Assembly (NCBI GenBank): GCA_027451425.1
Contig: DAIDJH010000132.1
Location: 1 to 5,709 of the forward strand
DNA: 5,709 nt
From: Bdellovibrionales bacterium
GTDB lineage: Bacteria > Bdellovibrionota > Bdellovibrionia > Bdellovibrionales > UBA1609
Direction: 5' to 3'
Of this stretch, positions 1-5,709 are shown piece after piece. A program made the position numbers and the translations under genes. Below the pieces are notes generated by a model. It did no database searches. It was not told where the DNA came from and was given only the letters and a program-made list of their open reading frames with translations. Within the stretch, counting starts at the first letter, position 1; each line of letters begins with the position of its first letter.

Positions 1-129
1 GTGGCAAAAGAGTTTGCGGCCGGCGTATACAACGTCAACTGCGCGCTCATCATCGGCAAACGCAAAGAATCAACCGATAAAAAAATATCACTCAATCAAA
101 CCTTGCGCGAATTCGACGTGCCAGTTTAA
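1..129 (+). CDS. C-terminal 42 residues of an unrecognised protein (5' truncated by window edge)
   Basis: Frame 1 is open from the first base to a TAA at 127-129 and encodes 42 residues ending in SLNQTLREFDVPV. The GTG at position 1 is most likely an internal valine codon, since the window simply begins there. The piece is a hydrophobic stretch (VYNVNCALIIG) followed by a basic, polar segment. I do not recognise the family from so short a tail. That it is a real gene end is supported by balanced codon use and by its stop lying only 14 bases from the stop of the convergent minus-strand gene. A small overlapping reading frame at 14-223 is not credible, because it runs into the end of the well-supported opposite gene. 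Confidence 0.6.
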   Translation: MAKEFAAGVYNVNCALIIGKRKESTDKKISLNQTLREFDVPV

Positions 130-143
130 AAATAGCCGTTCAA

Positions 144-1475
144 TTAAAAATTGGGTGAATGATGGTACCCGGCAGAATCAAAAAGAATTCCAATCGCAAC
201 TTCAAGGTTATAGCGAAAAGTAATCGCCTGTGAAATCGCGCCGATATAATTCATGTTACTTTGTGCCCAATTGTTTAAAAGACTCGAAAGTTGGATGACA
301 TCGTTGTAGGTGAAGGCGGTATGGTGGCTCACATGTTGCTGAATAAAACCTGAAATTAATATGTAATCGGCTTGGGTGGTGGCATCGAATTCTGAGGTTT
401 CGGCGTCAACATCGTAAAGCTTGCGAAATGTCGACTCAATTGTATAGGTAAAATCAGCTTCTTGCTGTCTCACCTGTTTTTCGGCGGCAAGAACGCGATA
501 GTGACTGGCTTGCAAGTGGTCCCTTAAGCCAAAGCTGATGGGCATAGTGACTTCCACCCCGACATATGGGCTGTCTGAAGCCATTGGCGGGGTACCCATA
601 GCGATGGTTTGGTCTTCATTCCAACTATCGCCGAGCGTAATAGTCACCACTGGACGAGTGAGAGTCGCACGAGTGGCGCGATCTTGATAGATTGTTTGTT
701 TGAGTTGGTAGAGTCTTGCTAAATAATCATAGTTTCTTTGTTTAGCCGTGATAATGGCCTTTTGTACGTCTTTATATGGTTCCAAATCTTGTTTCATTTG
801 TGCATTGGTTTGCTCAAAATCATCTATGGTTGGGGGGAGTTTTGTGAAGGAGTAGTAGCAAAGGTCGGCAAACGTTGAATTCATGTTTTTATTATTGGCG
901 CTGATTTGATCGTTGTCGGATTGAATGCTCGACTTTAAAAGCGCCAATGCCTTAGGGTCGTCAGTGAGCGGTAGTACGTCTTGCATAAAATCCACGGCTT
1001 TTTGATTCAAATCACGTGTGGCTAGGTACGAAGCCCACGAAACATATAAATTAAAAACCTGTGAGGCTACGCTGCCGGCGGTGTAGGGAACATAAGGATC
1101 GGTCGATTCGTATAATGCCTGTTGAGCTTTGGCCTCCCACGCGAGCGACTTTGCGTTGTCGAGTGCGGCGCGACCGTCATAAACCGTTTCAGTTGCCGAT
1201 ACGCCAGCGTTCATGTTGTTGGTGCCCGGTAGTGTTTGATTGTATTGATTTCGTGTTTCGCCGGCACTGATATTCACTTGCGGATAAATTGCGTCTTTGT
1301 GCGTCCCTTCAGCGTCTAAATTATACGATTCAACGGTGAGATCGTTGGCCTGTTGCTGAGGGTTGTGGGTGACGGCGTCGCCGATGATTCGGTTCAGTGA
1401 AATTGCCATGAGCGGACGTGACACGAGCAAAGTTGTAGCGGTTGTGAATAGAATTGCTCGATAGAAACGCCCCAT
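144..1475 (-). CDS. TolC-family outer membrane efflux protein (OEP domain)
   Basis: This probably encodes an outer-membrane channel of the TolC/OEP family, which forms trimeric barrel-plus-alpha-tunnel conduits for efflux or type I secretion. Counting from the chosen start it is 443 residues, typical for the family. Residues 1-24 form a signal peptide (basic GRFYR, hydrophobic core, ...RPLMA before ISLNRIIGDAV). The internal duplication is visible: strand-rich segments at about 62-101 (YPQVNISAG ... VSATETVYDG) and 275-321 (PVVTITLGDS ... VGVEVTMPISFGL), each followed by a long helical, Ala/Gln/Lys-rich stretch. The start is ATG 1475 because GAGGGAG (1478-1484) precedes it. The in-frame ATG at 1502 has no ribosome site and would extend the basic region by nine residues. 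No RND pump or membrane-fusion gene lies beside it, so its partner is unknown. The downstream neighbour is convergent, and a candidate promoter lies at 1522-1550. Confidence 0.85.
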   Translation of the reverse strand: MGRFYRAILFTTATTLLVSRPLMAISLNRIIGDAVTHNPQQQANDLTVESYNLDAEGTHKDAIYPQVNISAGETRNQYNQTLPGTNNMNAGVSATETVYDGRAALDNAKSLAWEAKAQQALYESTDPYVPYTAGSVASQVFNLYVSWASYLATRDLNQKAVDFMQDVLPLTDDPKALALLKSSIQSDNDQISANNKNMNSTFADLCYYSFTKLPPTIDDFEQTNAQMKQDLEPYKDVQKAIITAKQRNYDYLARLYQLKQTIYQDRATRATLTRPVVTITLGDSWNEDQTIAMGTPPMASDSPYVGVEVTMPISFGLRDHLQASHYRVLAAEKQVRQQEADFTYTIESTFRKLYDVDAETSEFDATTQADYILISGFIQQHVSHHTAFTYNDVIQLSSLLNNWAQSNMNYIGAISQAITFRYNLEVAIGILFDSAGYHHSPNF

Positions 1476-1477
1476 GA

Positions 1478-1484
1478 CTCCCTC
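1478..1484 (-). promoter_or_regulatory. Ribosome binding site deciding the TolC-family start
   Basis: The minus strand reads GAGGGAG here. Its GAGG core lies 5 bases before ATG 1475, while nothing comparable precedes the more upstream in-frame ATG at 1502. This favours the 443-residue product, which also gives a better signal peptide. Confidence 0.7.
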
Positions 1485-1521
1485 AAATCGGCTTGCCAGC
1501 ATAATGGACTACAACGGGGCT

Positions 1522-1550
1522 AATATAAAATAGGCAGCTTCACGCCACAA
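1522..1550 (-). promoter_or_regulatory. Candidate sigma70-type promoter for the TolC-family gene
   Basis: On the minus strand there is TTGTGG at 1550-1545, a 17-base spacer and TATATT at 1527-1522. The -10 matches the consensus at 5 of 6 positions and the -35 at only its first three. It lies in the gap between the LolC-like stop and the TolC-family start, about 47 bases before ATG 1475. Position and spacing are good, but the -35 is weak. Confidence 0.35.
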
Positions 1551-1585
1551 TACGGAAAGATTACAATGAATTAGCCAAGAAACGG

Positions 1586-2869
1586 CTATTCAGCCACAAA
1601 TTGTCGCAAATTTTCAGCGGGGGAGCGGCCCAGGTAATGGCGAACAGGCCAGTAGGCCGAAATAAAAGCTAGGATCATGCAGCCTAATCCAACTGCTGCG
1701 ACAAATCCGTAGTGCACTTCTGATGGCAGCGACGAATCGTAATAAACATCCGGCAAAATTTGCAGTGGATACTCAGAAAGAATAAAGCTCAGGCCGAGAC
1801 CGAGAAGCAATCCAAAAAACATGCCCACTCCAGAAAGAATAAGCCCCATTTTCATAAACAGTGAACGGGTCGCCTTCTGTGAAAGACCGAGGGCCATTAA
1901 AAGTCCGATTTCTTTTCGTTTCTGCGAGAGAAGCATGACGAGAACCGTAATGAGCGAAAAAGACGTGATCAGAACGCTCAAACCTAGAAATGTCATCATT
2001 GCCGCCTTTTCAAGTCTAAGCGCGAAAAAAAGCGCACGATTGCGATCACCCCAGGTTTCAACTCTAGCGGTGACTCCAATTTTGTTCAAACTCGCGCGAA
2101 TTCTGTTTGCGACGTTTTCAGCATTATCGGGATTGGCCAAGCGTATTTCAAAGCCGGAGTCTTCTTGGCTGGGTGAGCGAAAGCGCAAGTCTTCGCGCAA
2201 GCCAGTCGCAGGGTCGCCCAAGCTGTACAGTACAAGTTCTGAGTCGATGTTTTCCACATCGGTGTTGACGATGTCACGAACGCGCATGCGTTCAAAGCGG
2301 GGTGGCGTCCCTGGCGGCATAAGCAAAGTTTCGGGCGGGATCACCATCACTTCATCGCCTTCAAATACATCGAGATTGGCAGCCAAATCGCTACCTAAAA
2401 TTATTTCGTTGGGACCAAGATTCTTGAGATCGAGATCATCGAGCGAAGGAGTGTGATGATCGCGCGCTTGTATCAGGCGCATCATAAAATCGCGCACGCC
2501 TTGATCGGTTGTGCCTTTAATCACTCCACCAGAAAAGCGACCATCGAGACTGCGAACAATAACGTCTTGTTGAATGAATGGCGTGCTGGTAAAGCCCAGT
2601 TTTTTAATAGCTATGGCAATTTTATTTAGGCTTGCTGGGTCGGCATGGGCTTTTTCATCGGTGACGACAATGTGCGGTTGAACAGCCAATAGTCTTGTGC
2701 GGATGCTGCGGTTAAAACCGTTCATAATGCTGGCGACAATAATGAGTGAAAAAACACCGATCATGGTCGCGATCCAACTGATTCGCGCCATACTCCGAAC
2801 GACCGAGCCCGATCGTTTCGAGAAAAAATAGCGATAAAAAAACTGTAATTCAATATGCCCAAATATCAT
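1586..2869 (-). CDS. LolC/LolE-family lipoprotein-releasing ABC transporter permease
   Basis: Permease of the Lol system, which extracts lipoproteins from the inner membrane and hands them to periplasmic LolA, powered by the ATPase LolD. At 427 residues it is slightly longer than typical LolC/E. The family N-terminus is clear: IELQFFYRYFFSKR (6-19), first membrane helix about 30-49, then MNGFNRSIRTRLL (49-61) and QPHIVV. A periplasmic domain follows, with GPNEIILGSDLA (152-163) and a proline-rich loop at 178-192 (PPETLLMPPGTPPRF). This loop sits where LolC proteins carry the LolA-binding hook. Three further helices lie at about 291-314, 342-364 and 387-407, with the cytoplasmic KRKEIGLLMALG (317-328) expected to contact the ATPase. 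ATG 2869 lacks a Shine-Dalgarno site and overlaps the upstream gene by 20 bases, suggesting translational coupling. No LolD or second permease is in the window, so LolC, LolE and LolF-like assignments cannot be separated. Confidence 0.88.
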   Translation of the reverse strand: MIFGHIELQFFYRYFFSKRSGSVVRSMARISWIATMIGVFSLIIVASIMNGFNRSIRTRLLAVQPHIVVTDEKAHADPASLNKIAIAIKKLGFTSTPFIQQDVIVRSLDGRFSGGVIKGTTDQGVRDFMMRLIQARDHHTPSLDDLDLKNLGPNEIILGSDLAANLDVFEGDEVMVIPPETLLMPPGTPPRFERMRVRDIVNTDVENIDSELVLYSLGDPATGLREDLRFRSPSQEDSGFEIRLANPDNAENVANRIRASLNKIGVTARVETWGDRNRALFFALRLEKAAMMTFLGLSVLITSFSLITVLVMLLSQKRKEIGLLMALGLSQKATRSLFMKMGLILSGVGMFFGLLLGLGLSFILSEYPLQILPDVYYDSSLPSEVHYGFVAAVGLGCMILAFISAYWPVRHYLGRSPAENLRQFVAE

Positions 2870-3413
2870 AAAACATCGTTTTTAAAGTTTCGGACCAAAG
2901 TTCCCATGTGCCGGGATTGTAGTGACCAGCAATTACGGCTCTGGGGTAGATAGGGATGTCTTTCGGGAATGTTGCCCGAAAAGTTCGTAAACTTCGGTAC
3001 ATGTGCACCCGCGAAGTCACCAAAATGACATCACGACAATGTAGGGCTTCAACAATTGGCAGACTCTGTTCTGCATTGCCATAGGTTGTAAGAGAGTGCT
3101 TTTCAAGAATGACGTCGTGCGGGTCGACCACTCCGTAGAACGGCCACTGGGGGAAAATCCCCGGCAGATCGGCTTGTTTGTAAACTCCTGAAATAATCAA
3201 TTTTCGAACCCGTTTTTGCCCGAGTAAACTAAACCCCTCGGGGATGCGCGCGCTCGCGCCGGTCAAAACAATCGCACAATCGGCGTGCCGGGCGTCTGTC
3301 CAAGAGGTGACTTTCGTTTGCAAAATTCGTTCACGATCGCGTGCAAACTGAAACACAACAATTGCCACCAAAACTGCCGTCACGAAAAAAATCTGTCGGG
3401 CCGACAATCTCAT
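2850..3413 (-). CDS. DUF218 (YdcF/ElyC/SanA-like) membrane-anchored protein
   Basis: A 187-residue protein of the DUF218 family, whose members include ElyC and SanA, implicated in envelope integrity; the biochemical activity is not settled. One N-terminal membrane helix (about 7-21) is followed by basic and charged residues, so the domain is probably periplasmic and anchored in the inner membrane. Family motifs appear in order: AIVLTGASARIPEG (47-60), with the Gly-rich turn and the Arg and Glu-Gly expected of the family; LIISGV (72-77); TTYGNAEQ (109-116), matching the usual T-x-x-N-A signature; and LVTSRVHMYRS (131-141), matching the V-T-S-x-x-H-M-x-R-S signature. The start ATG lies 13 bases after the RidA stop without an obvious Shine-Dalgarno site. 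Its last 20 bases overlap the LolC-like gene, so the three genes look like one operon. The family call is firm, the role inferred. Confidence 0.85.
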   Translation of the reverse strand: MRLSARQIFFVTAVLVAIVVFQFARDRERILQTKVTSWTDARHADCAIVLTGASARIPEGFSLLGQKRVRKLIISGVYKQADLPGIFPQWPFYGVVDPHDVILEKHSLTTYGNAEQSLPIVEALHCRDVILVTSRVHMYRSLRTFRATFPKDIPIYPRAVIAGHYNPGTWELWSETLKTMFYDIWAY

Positions 3414-3426
3414 TATTGGTGTCGAA

Positions 3427-3810
3427 TCAGTGGCGACGAGCGATTACTTCAATTTCAACTTTCACGCCTTTGGGTAAGCCCGCTACCGCTACGGTCGAAC
3501 GTGCCGGCGGATTTTTGCTGAAGTGTCGCCCATACACTTCGTTCACAGTGGTGAAATCCGCCATATTGGTAAGAAAAATTGTTGTTTTCACCACATGTTC
3601 GAATTTCATATCGGCGGCGGCGAGGACCGCGCCAATGTTTAACATTACTTGTTCCGTTTGCTCCTTCACTCCACCCGACACCACCTCGCCGGTTTCGGCG
3701 TTAAGGCCGATTTGTCCCGAGCAGAACAAGAAATCACCCATTTCAACCGCCTGGGAATACGGCCCGATCGGCGCGGGGGCGCTGTCTGATTTTACGATTC
3801 TTTTTGTCAT
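3427..3810 (-). CDS. ridA: RidA family reactive intermediate/imine deaminase
   Basis: A 127-residue YjgF/YER057c/UK114-family protein, close to the usual 128. RidA is a cytosolic trimer that hydrolyses reactive enamine/imine intermediates, such as 2-aminoacrylate released by PLP enzymes, to keto acids and ammonia. The sequence follows the family end to end: APAPIGPYSQAV (11-22), FCSGQIGLN (29-37), VVKTTIFLTNMADF (73-86), NPPARSTVAV (100-109) and KVEIEVIA (117-124). By alignment from memory to E. coli RidA, the active-site arginine is Arg104, with Tyr18, Ser31 and Glu119 also present, so it should be an active RidA rather than an arginine-lacking Rid paralogue. The start at 3810 is chosen because AAGGAG lies 7 bases upstream. 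The in-frame ATG at 3831 would add seven residues ahead of that site. It is followed after 13 bases by the DUF218 gene. Confidence 0.93.
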   Translation of the reverse strand: MTKRIVKSDSAPAPIGPYSQAVEMGDFLFCSGQIGLNAETGEVVSGGVKEQTEQVMLNIGAVLAAADMKFEHVVKTTIFLTNMADFTTVNEVYGRHFSKNPPARSTVAVAGLPKGVKVEIEVIARRH

Positions 3811-3817
3811 GTCGTGA

Positions 3818-3823
3818 CTCCTT
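3818..3823 (-). promoter_or_regulatory. Strong ribosome binding site of ridA
   Basis: The minus strand reads AAGGAG, seven bases ahead of ATG 3810. This is the best Shine-Dalgarno sequence in the window and fixes the RidA start, giving a protein of standard family length. Confidence 0.8.
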
Positions 3824-3863
3824 CCGCGCATCGGCGCCGTACGTTTAACTTCGGCTCGCGCTA

Positions 3864-4412
3864 TTAAAAATAGAACAATATGCCGGCTTGAAGTGGACTG
3901 TCGCCGATTGTACGCACGCGCACTTGGCTCGAGATCGAGTCTACTCCCATACCAGCTTCGAAACTAAAAGCTAAGTTTTCAAGGCCGGTGAAGAAGAATT
4001 CGCAACCGACGATGGCAGAAAGTTCAAATCCCGACTGTGTGCTACTGCCATTGGATTGAGTGCTGATAAGACCGCCCGCCGATCCCATGTAAAAGTTGAG
4101 ATTTTCTTCGGTGAAAATAATCCGGTGAACGTTGACTTGAAAACCAAAGTTGGAGTTATTTTGCTCGGTATCCACACCCAATTCGGCACCCAGAGCGAGT
4201 TTTGAGTTTGGGTAATAGCGAACCGCGAGACTGGGTATGTTTGTAGAAAATTGATTGGCGTACCCTATGCCTAAGCGGTTACTTAGATCTTTAGCTTGTG
4301 CCACCGTAGGAGTGAGCATAAACCCTGCGGTAAATCCAGCGAATGCGAGCGCGACTGTGGCCATAGCGATGGCTTTTGTTAACAGTCGGTACTGTCGTTT
4401 TTTGGTTTGCAT
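3864..4412 (-). CDS. Small outer-membrane beta-barrel protein with signal peptide
   Basis: A 182-residue predicted outer-membrane protein of unknown function. A basic start (KKRQYR), a long hydrophobic segment (about 12-34) and TVAQA before KD (cleavage after residue 40) form a Sec signal peptide. The mature part alternates polar and hydrophobic residues in short strands separated by turns, for example LGIGYANQFS, LAVRYYPNSKLALGAELG, GFQVNVHRIIF, NFYMGSAGGLIS, GFELSAIVGCEFFF and LAFSFEAGMG. It ends in ILFYF, a C-terminal aromatic signature of barrels handled by the Bam machinery. The mature size of about 142 residues suits an eight-strand barrel. The sequence resembles small OMPs I recall from Bdellovibrio-like bacteria. 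GAGGGG at 4419-4424 lies six bases before the start codon. The gene lies 53 bases upstream of ridA on the same strand with no clear terminator between, so partial co-transcription is possible. Confidence 0.75.
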   Translation of the reverse strand: MQTKKRQYRLLTKAIAMATVALAFAGFTAGFMLTPTVAQAKDLSNRLGIGYANQFSTNIPSLAVRYYPNSKLALGAELGVDTEQNNSNFGFQVNVHRIIFTEENLNFYMGSAGGLISTQSNGSSTQSGFELSAIVGCEFFFTGLENLAFSFEAGMGVDSISSQVRVRTIGDSPLQAGILFYF

Positions 4413-4454
4413 GAAGATCCCCTCGATGAACGTCAGTGATGCGGGAGCACTTTC

Positions 4455-4485
4455 ATATTAACATCCTAAGCAAGTGAAATATCAA
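4455..4485 (-). promoter_or_regulatory. Candidate promoter for the small beta-barrel gene
   Basis: The minus strand has TTGATA (4485-4480, 5 of 6 to the -35 consensus) and TAATAT (4460-4455, 4 of 6 to the -10). TG one base before the latter gives an extended -10 form. The 19-base spacer is longer than ideal. It would start transcription about 35-40 bases before ATG 4412, back to back with the tRNA promoter. Confidence 0.35.
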
Positions 4486-4497
4486 CACTTTATTTTC

Positions 4498-4526
4498 TTG
4501 CACACCCGGTATTTGAAGGCTAAAAA
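4498..4526 (+). promoter_or_regulatory. Candidate promoter for tRNA-Ala
   Basis: TTGCAC (4498-4503), a 17-base spacer and TAAAAA (4521-4526) precede the tRNA. The end of the -10 is 17 bases from the mature 5' end, leaving a short leader for RNase P to remove. Spacing is optimal and the hexamers moderately good. Confidence 0.5.
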
Positions 4527-4543
4527 TTCGGTTCCGCTAATGT

Positions 4544-4619
4544 GGGCCCGTAGCTCAGCTGGGAGAGCGCTAGCATGGCATGTTAGAGGTCACCGGTTCG
4601 ATCCCGGTCGGGTCCACCA
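4544..4619 (+). tRNA. tRNA-Ala, anticodon GGC
   Basis: A complete 76-base cloverleaf with encoded CCA. The acceptor stem GGGCCCG (4544-4550) pairs with CGGGTCC (4609-4615) and includes the G3:U70 wobble that identifies alanine tRNAs. The D stem is GCTC/GAGC (4553-4556, 4565-4568). The anticodon stem is CTAGC/GTTAG (4570-4574, 4582-4586) around loop ATGGCAT, with GGC at 4577-4579, which reads GCC and GCU codons. The anticodon stem includes one G-U pair. A five-base variable loop follows, then the T stem ACCGG/CCGGT with loop TTCGATC, discriminator A and CCA at 4617-4619. No obvious Rho-independent terminator follows. The next gene on the same strand starts 86 bases on, so read-through into it is conceivable. 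Confidence 0.97.
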
Positions 4620-4705
4620 CTTTTGTCAACCGTGAAGAGCCGAATAGCCTGAAGAACCACCGATCCTAAATTTTGGTATTCAAATTTCCGATAGTAAAAC
4701 TAGAG

Positions 4706-5709
4706 GTGTGTATCACTGGTTTTTTAACTAAAAAGGCAATCGCGACATTTTCGTTGGTGGCGCTAACAGCGCTCGCGACGCTTACGGCGTGTCAAAGTAA
4801 AATAAATGCTGTGCTTTCGTCTGGGTCAAGTGACGTCACCAGTTGGACAAACTCCACAGCATCGACGACAGTTACGGCGCCGATTCCGAATGGCACCTAC
4901 AGCGGTAACGCTTGCCTTCTCACTGACTCAAATCTAGTTGCTTCAAACATCGCAAATGGCGTGAGCATATTTGGTGTTACGGGTAACTACAATGGCGCTT
5001 TTGACACAGCCATGGCCTCAGGTGCCTTACGTGATCCGGGCATGCAAGTGAACCCCTACGCAACAGTCCAACCCACATCGAGCCAAATCACTCTTCAACA
5101 AGAGAACACGACCTACGCGACAAGCGCTTTGCCGACAACGGGCGGTTATTACTACCGTGATATTCCCAGCCAAGAAAACGATGACGATGGATATCTAGGC
5201 GCAAACTGCGCGTACGCCCCAAGGCCTATAAATAATTGCGGTGGTAGAGCTCAATCGACGATTGCCGCTGATATTACCGATTGCGCGAGTAAAAACCCAA
5301 CCGCATCGACTTGGAATGGCGCAACCGAGTGTAACGGCGGCCAGGGGACATGGCAGCTTGTGGCCCGCGACGGAACAAACAAAGAGGTCTGGCAAGACGA
5401 ACGCACAGGGCTTTTGTGGAGTTCTGAAGTTTCAACATTTATGAATTGGTGCCAAGCCAGTGGCAACACCGAAGATGGGCCGGTCACATTTTCTCAGGCC
5501 TATCATTCAATAGCTGGCACGCCGATCGCCGGTAATGGCACAATTGGAGCGATTGCAGGCGGAGTATCATCATTGACGGATACGATCACAATTCAATTAA
5601 CAAGTGCCACGACACTTACTGTTTCAGACACGGCCGGCACGCCAAATTGCGGCTCGGGCTCTATCACATCGGGTGGATTAACAACAACTGCGGGGTCGAC
5701 CGTTACATG
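4706..5709 (+). CDS. DUF1566-like surface or periplasmic lipoprotein (3' truncated by window edge)
   Basis: The frame stays open from 4706 to the window end, giving at least 334 residues with no stop. A type II signal is clear: KK, a hydrophobic stretch, then the lipobox LTAC with Cys29 as the lipidated residue. The +2 residue is Gln, so there is no inner-membrane-retention Asp, and Lol sorting would send it to the outer membrane. A Ser/Thr-rich linker (about 36-58) follows. Next is NGTYSGNACLLTDSNLVASN leading into GVSIFGVTG (85-93), a short module often seen before DUF1566 domains. WQDERTGLLWSS (229-240) with NWCQASGN (247-254) resembles the DUF1566 signature. Cysteines at 70, 168, 178, 193, 209, 249 and 315 could form disulfides. 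The visible end is Thr/Ser/Gly-rich. The start is uncertain: GTG 4706 overlaps its only purine-rich site (AGAGG, 4702-4706), and TTG 4673 is an in-frame alternative without a ribosome site. Its biological role is unknown. Confidence 0.75.
   Translation, partial: MCITGFLTKKAIATFSLVALTALATLTACQSKINAVLSSGSSDVTSWTNSTASTTVTAPIPNGTYSGNACLLTDSNLVASNIANGVSIFGVTGNYNGAFDTAMASGALRDPGMQVNPYATVQPTSSQITLQQENTTYATSALPTTGGYYYRDIPSQENDDDGYLGANCAYAPRPINNCGGRAQSTIAADITDCASKNPTASTWNGATECNGGQGTWQLVARDGTNKEVWQDERTGLLWSSEVSTFMNWCQASGNTEDGPVTFSQAYHSIAGTPIAGNGTIGAIAGGVSSLTDTITIQLTSATTLTVSDTAGTPNCGSGSITSGGLTTTAGSTVT

Noticed and set aside
141..153. CAATT-AAA-AATTG palindrome at the convergent gene ends, considered as a shared terminator.
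   Set aside because: The stem is five mostly A-T pairs with a three-base loop, too weak to call without supporting data.
1572..1588. Short hairpin (TAGCC/GGCTA) at the end of the LolC-like gene, considered as a terminator.
   Set aside because: The stem has only five pairs, includes the stop codon and lacks a following T run on the minus strand.
131..1590. A perfect 10-base inverted repeat (AATAGCCGTT at 131-140, its complement at 1581-1590) flanking the TolC-family gene.
   Set aside because: Ten-base matches are expected by chance many times over in a window this size. There is no transposase, target duplication or other sign of mobility around the gene.
1821..2456. 211-codon plus-strand open frame opposite the LolC-like gene.
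   Set aside because: It lies entirely antisense to a gene with clear family motifs, and its translation is Ser/Arg-rich with no recognisable domain, as expected of a shadow frame.
3341..3817. 158-codon plus-strand open frame opposite ridA.
   Set aside because: It is antisense to RidA, whose family motifs are unambiguous, and the product has no domain features.
4600..4705. The 3' end of tRNA-Ala as an integration (att) site for a genomic island carrying the lipoprotein.
   Set aside because: I saw no integrase gene and no second copy of the tRNA 3' end in the window. Adjacency to a tRNA alone is not evidence.
5195..5487. Overlapping minus-strand open frames opposite the lipoprotein gene.
   Set aside because: The plus-strand frame has a signal peptide, lipobox and DUF1566-like motif across the region. 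The minus frames are short and lack any recognisable feature.

Overview
The window reads as an ordinary chromosomal segment of a Gram-negative, double-membraned bacterium. It carries a LolC/E-type lipoprotein-release permease, a TolC-family outer-membrane protein, a small beta-barrel ending in Phe-Tyr-Phe, and a DUF1566-type lipoprotein. The small barrel (DLSNRLGIGY just after its signal peptide, FFFTGLENL near its end) and the cysteine-containing lipoprotein with a TGLLWS motif resemble proteins I associate with Bdellovibrionota (Bdellovibrio and relatives). That placement is an inference from memory, not a search result.

Layout: (1) Positions 1-129 hold the C-terminal tail of an unrecognised plus-strand gene cut by the window edge. 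(2) It converges, 14 bases stop to stop, on a minus-strand TolC-family gene (144-1475) that has its own plausible promoter at 1522-1550. (3) Upstream on the minus strand is a compact block read as RidA (3810-3427), then a YdcF/ElyC-like DUF218 membrane protein (3413-2850), then a LolC/E-like permease (2869-1586). The first two are 13 bases apart and the last two overlap by 20 bases, so they look co-transcribed. (4) A signal-peptide-bearing beta-barrel gene (4412-3864) precedes RidA on the same strand with a 53-base gap and no visible terminator. It may head the same transcript. (5) A tRNA-Ala(GGC) gene (4544-4619, plus strand) is divergent from the barrel gene, and candidate promoters for the two lie back to back. 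(6) A plus-strand lipoprotein gene starts near 4706 and runs off the right edge.

Most of the window concerns the cell envelope: lipoprotein release from the inner membrane, a DUF218 envelope protein, an outer-membrane channel, a small outer-membrane barrel and a lipoprotein. RidA is a housekeeping enamine/imine deaminase that sits in the same run of genes. I saw no mobile element, CRISPR array, toxin-antitoxin pair, phage gene or defence system, and nothing that supports an undescribed system. The most useful points for follow-up are the overlapping ElyC-like/LolC-like pair without a LolD ATPase in view, and the lipoprotein gene with an unclear start.
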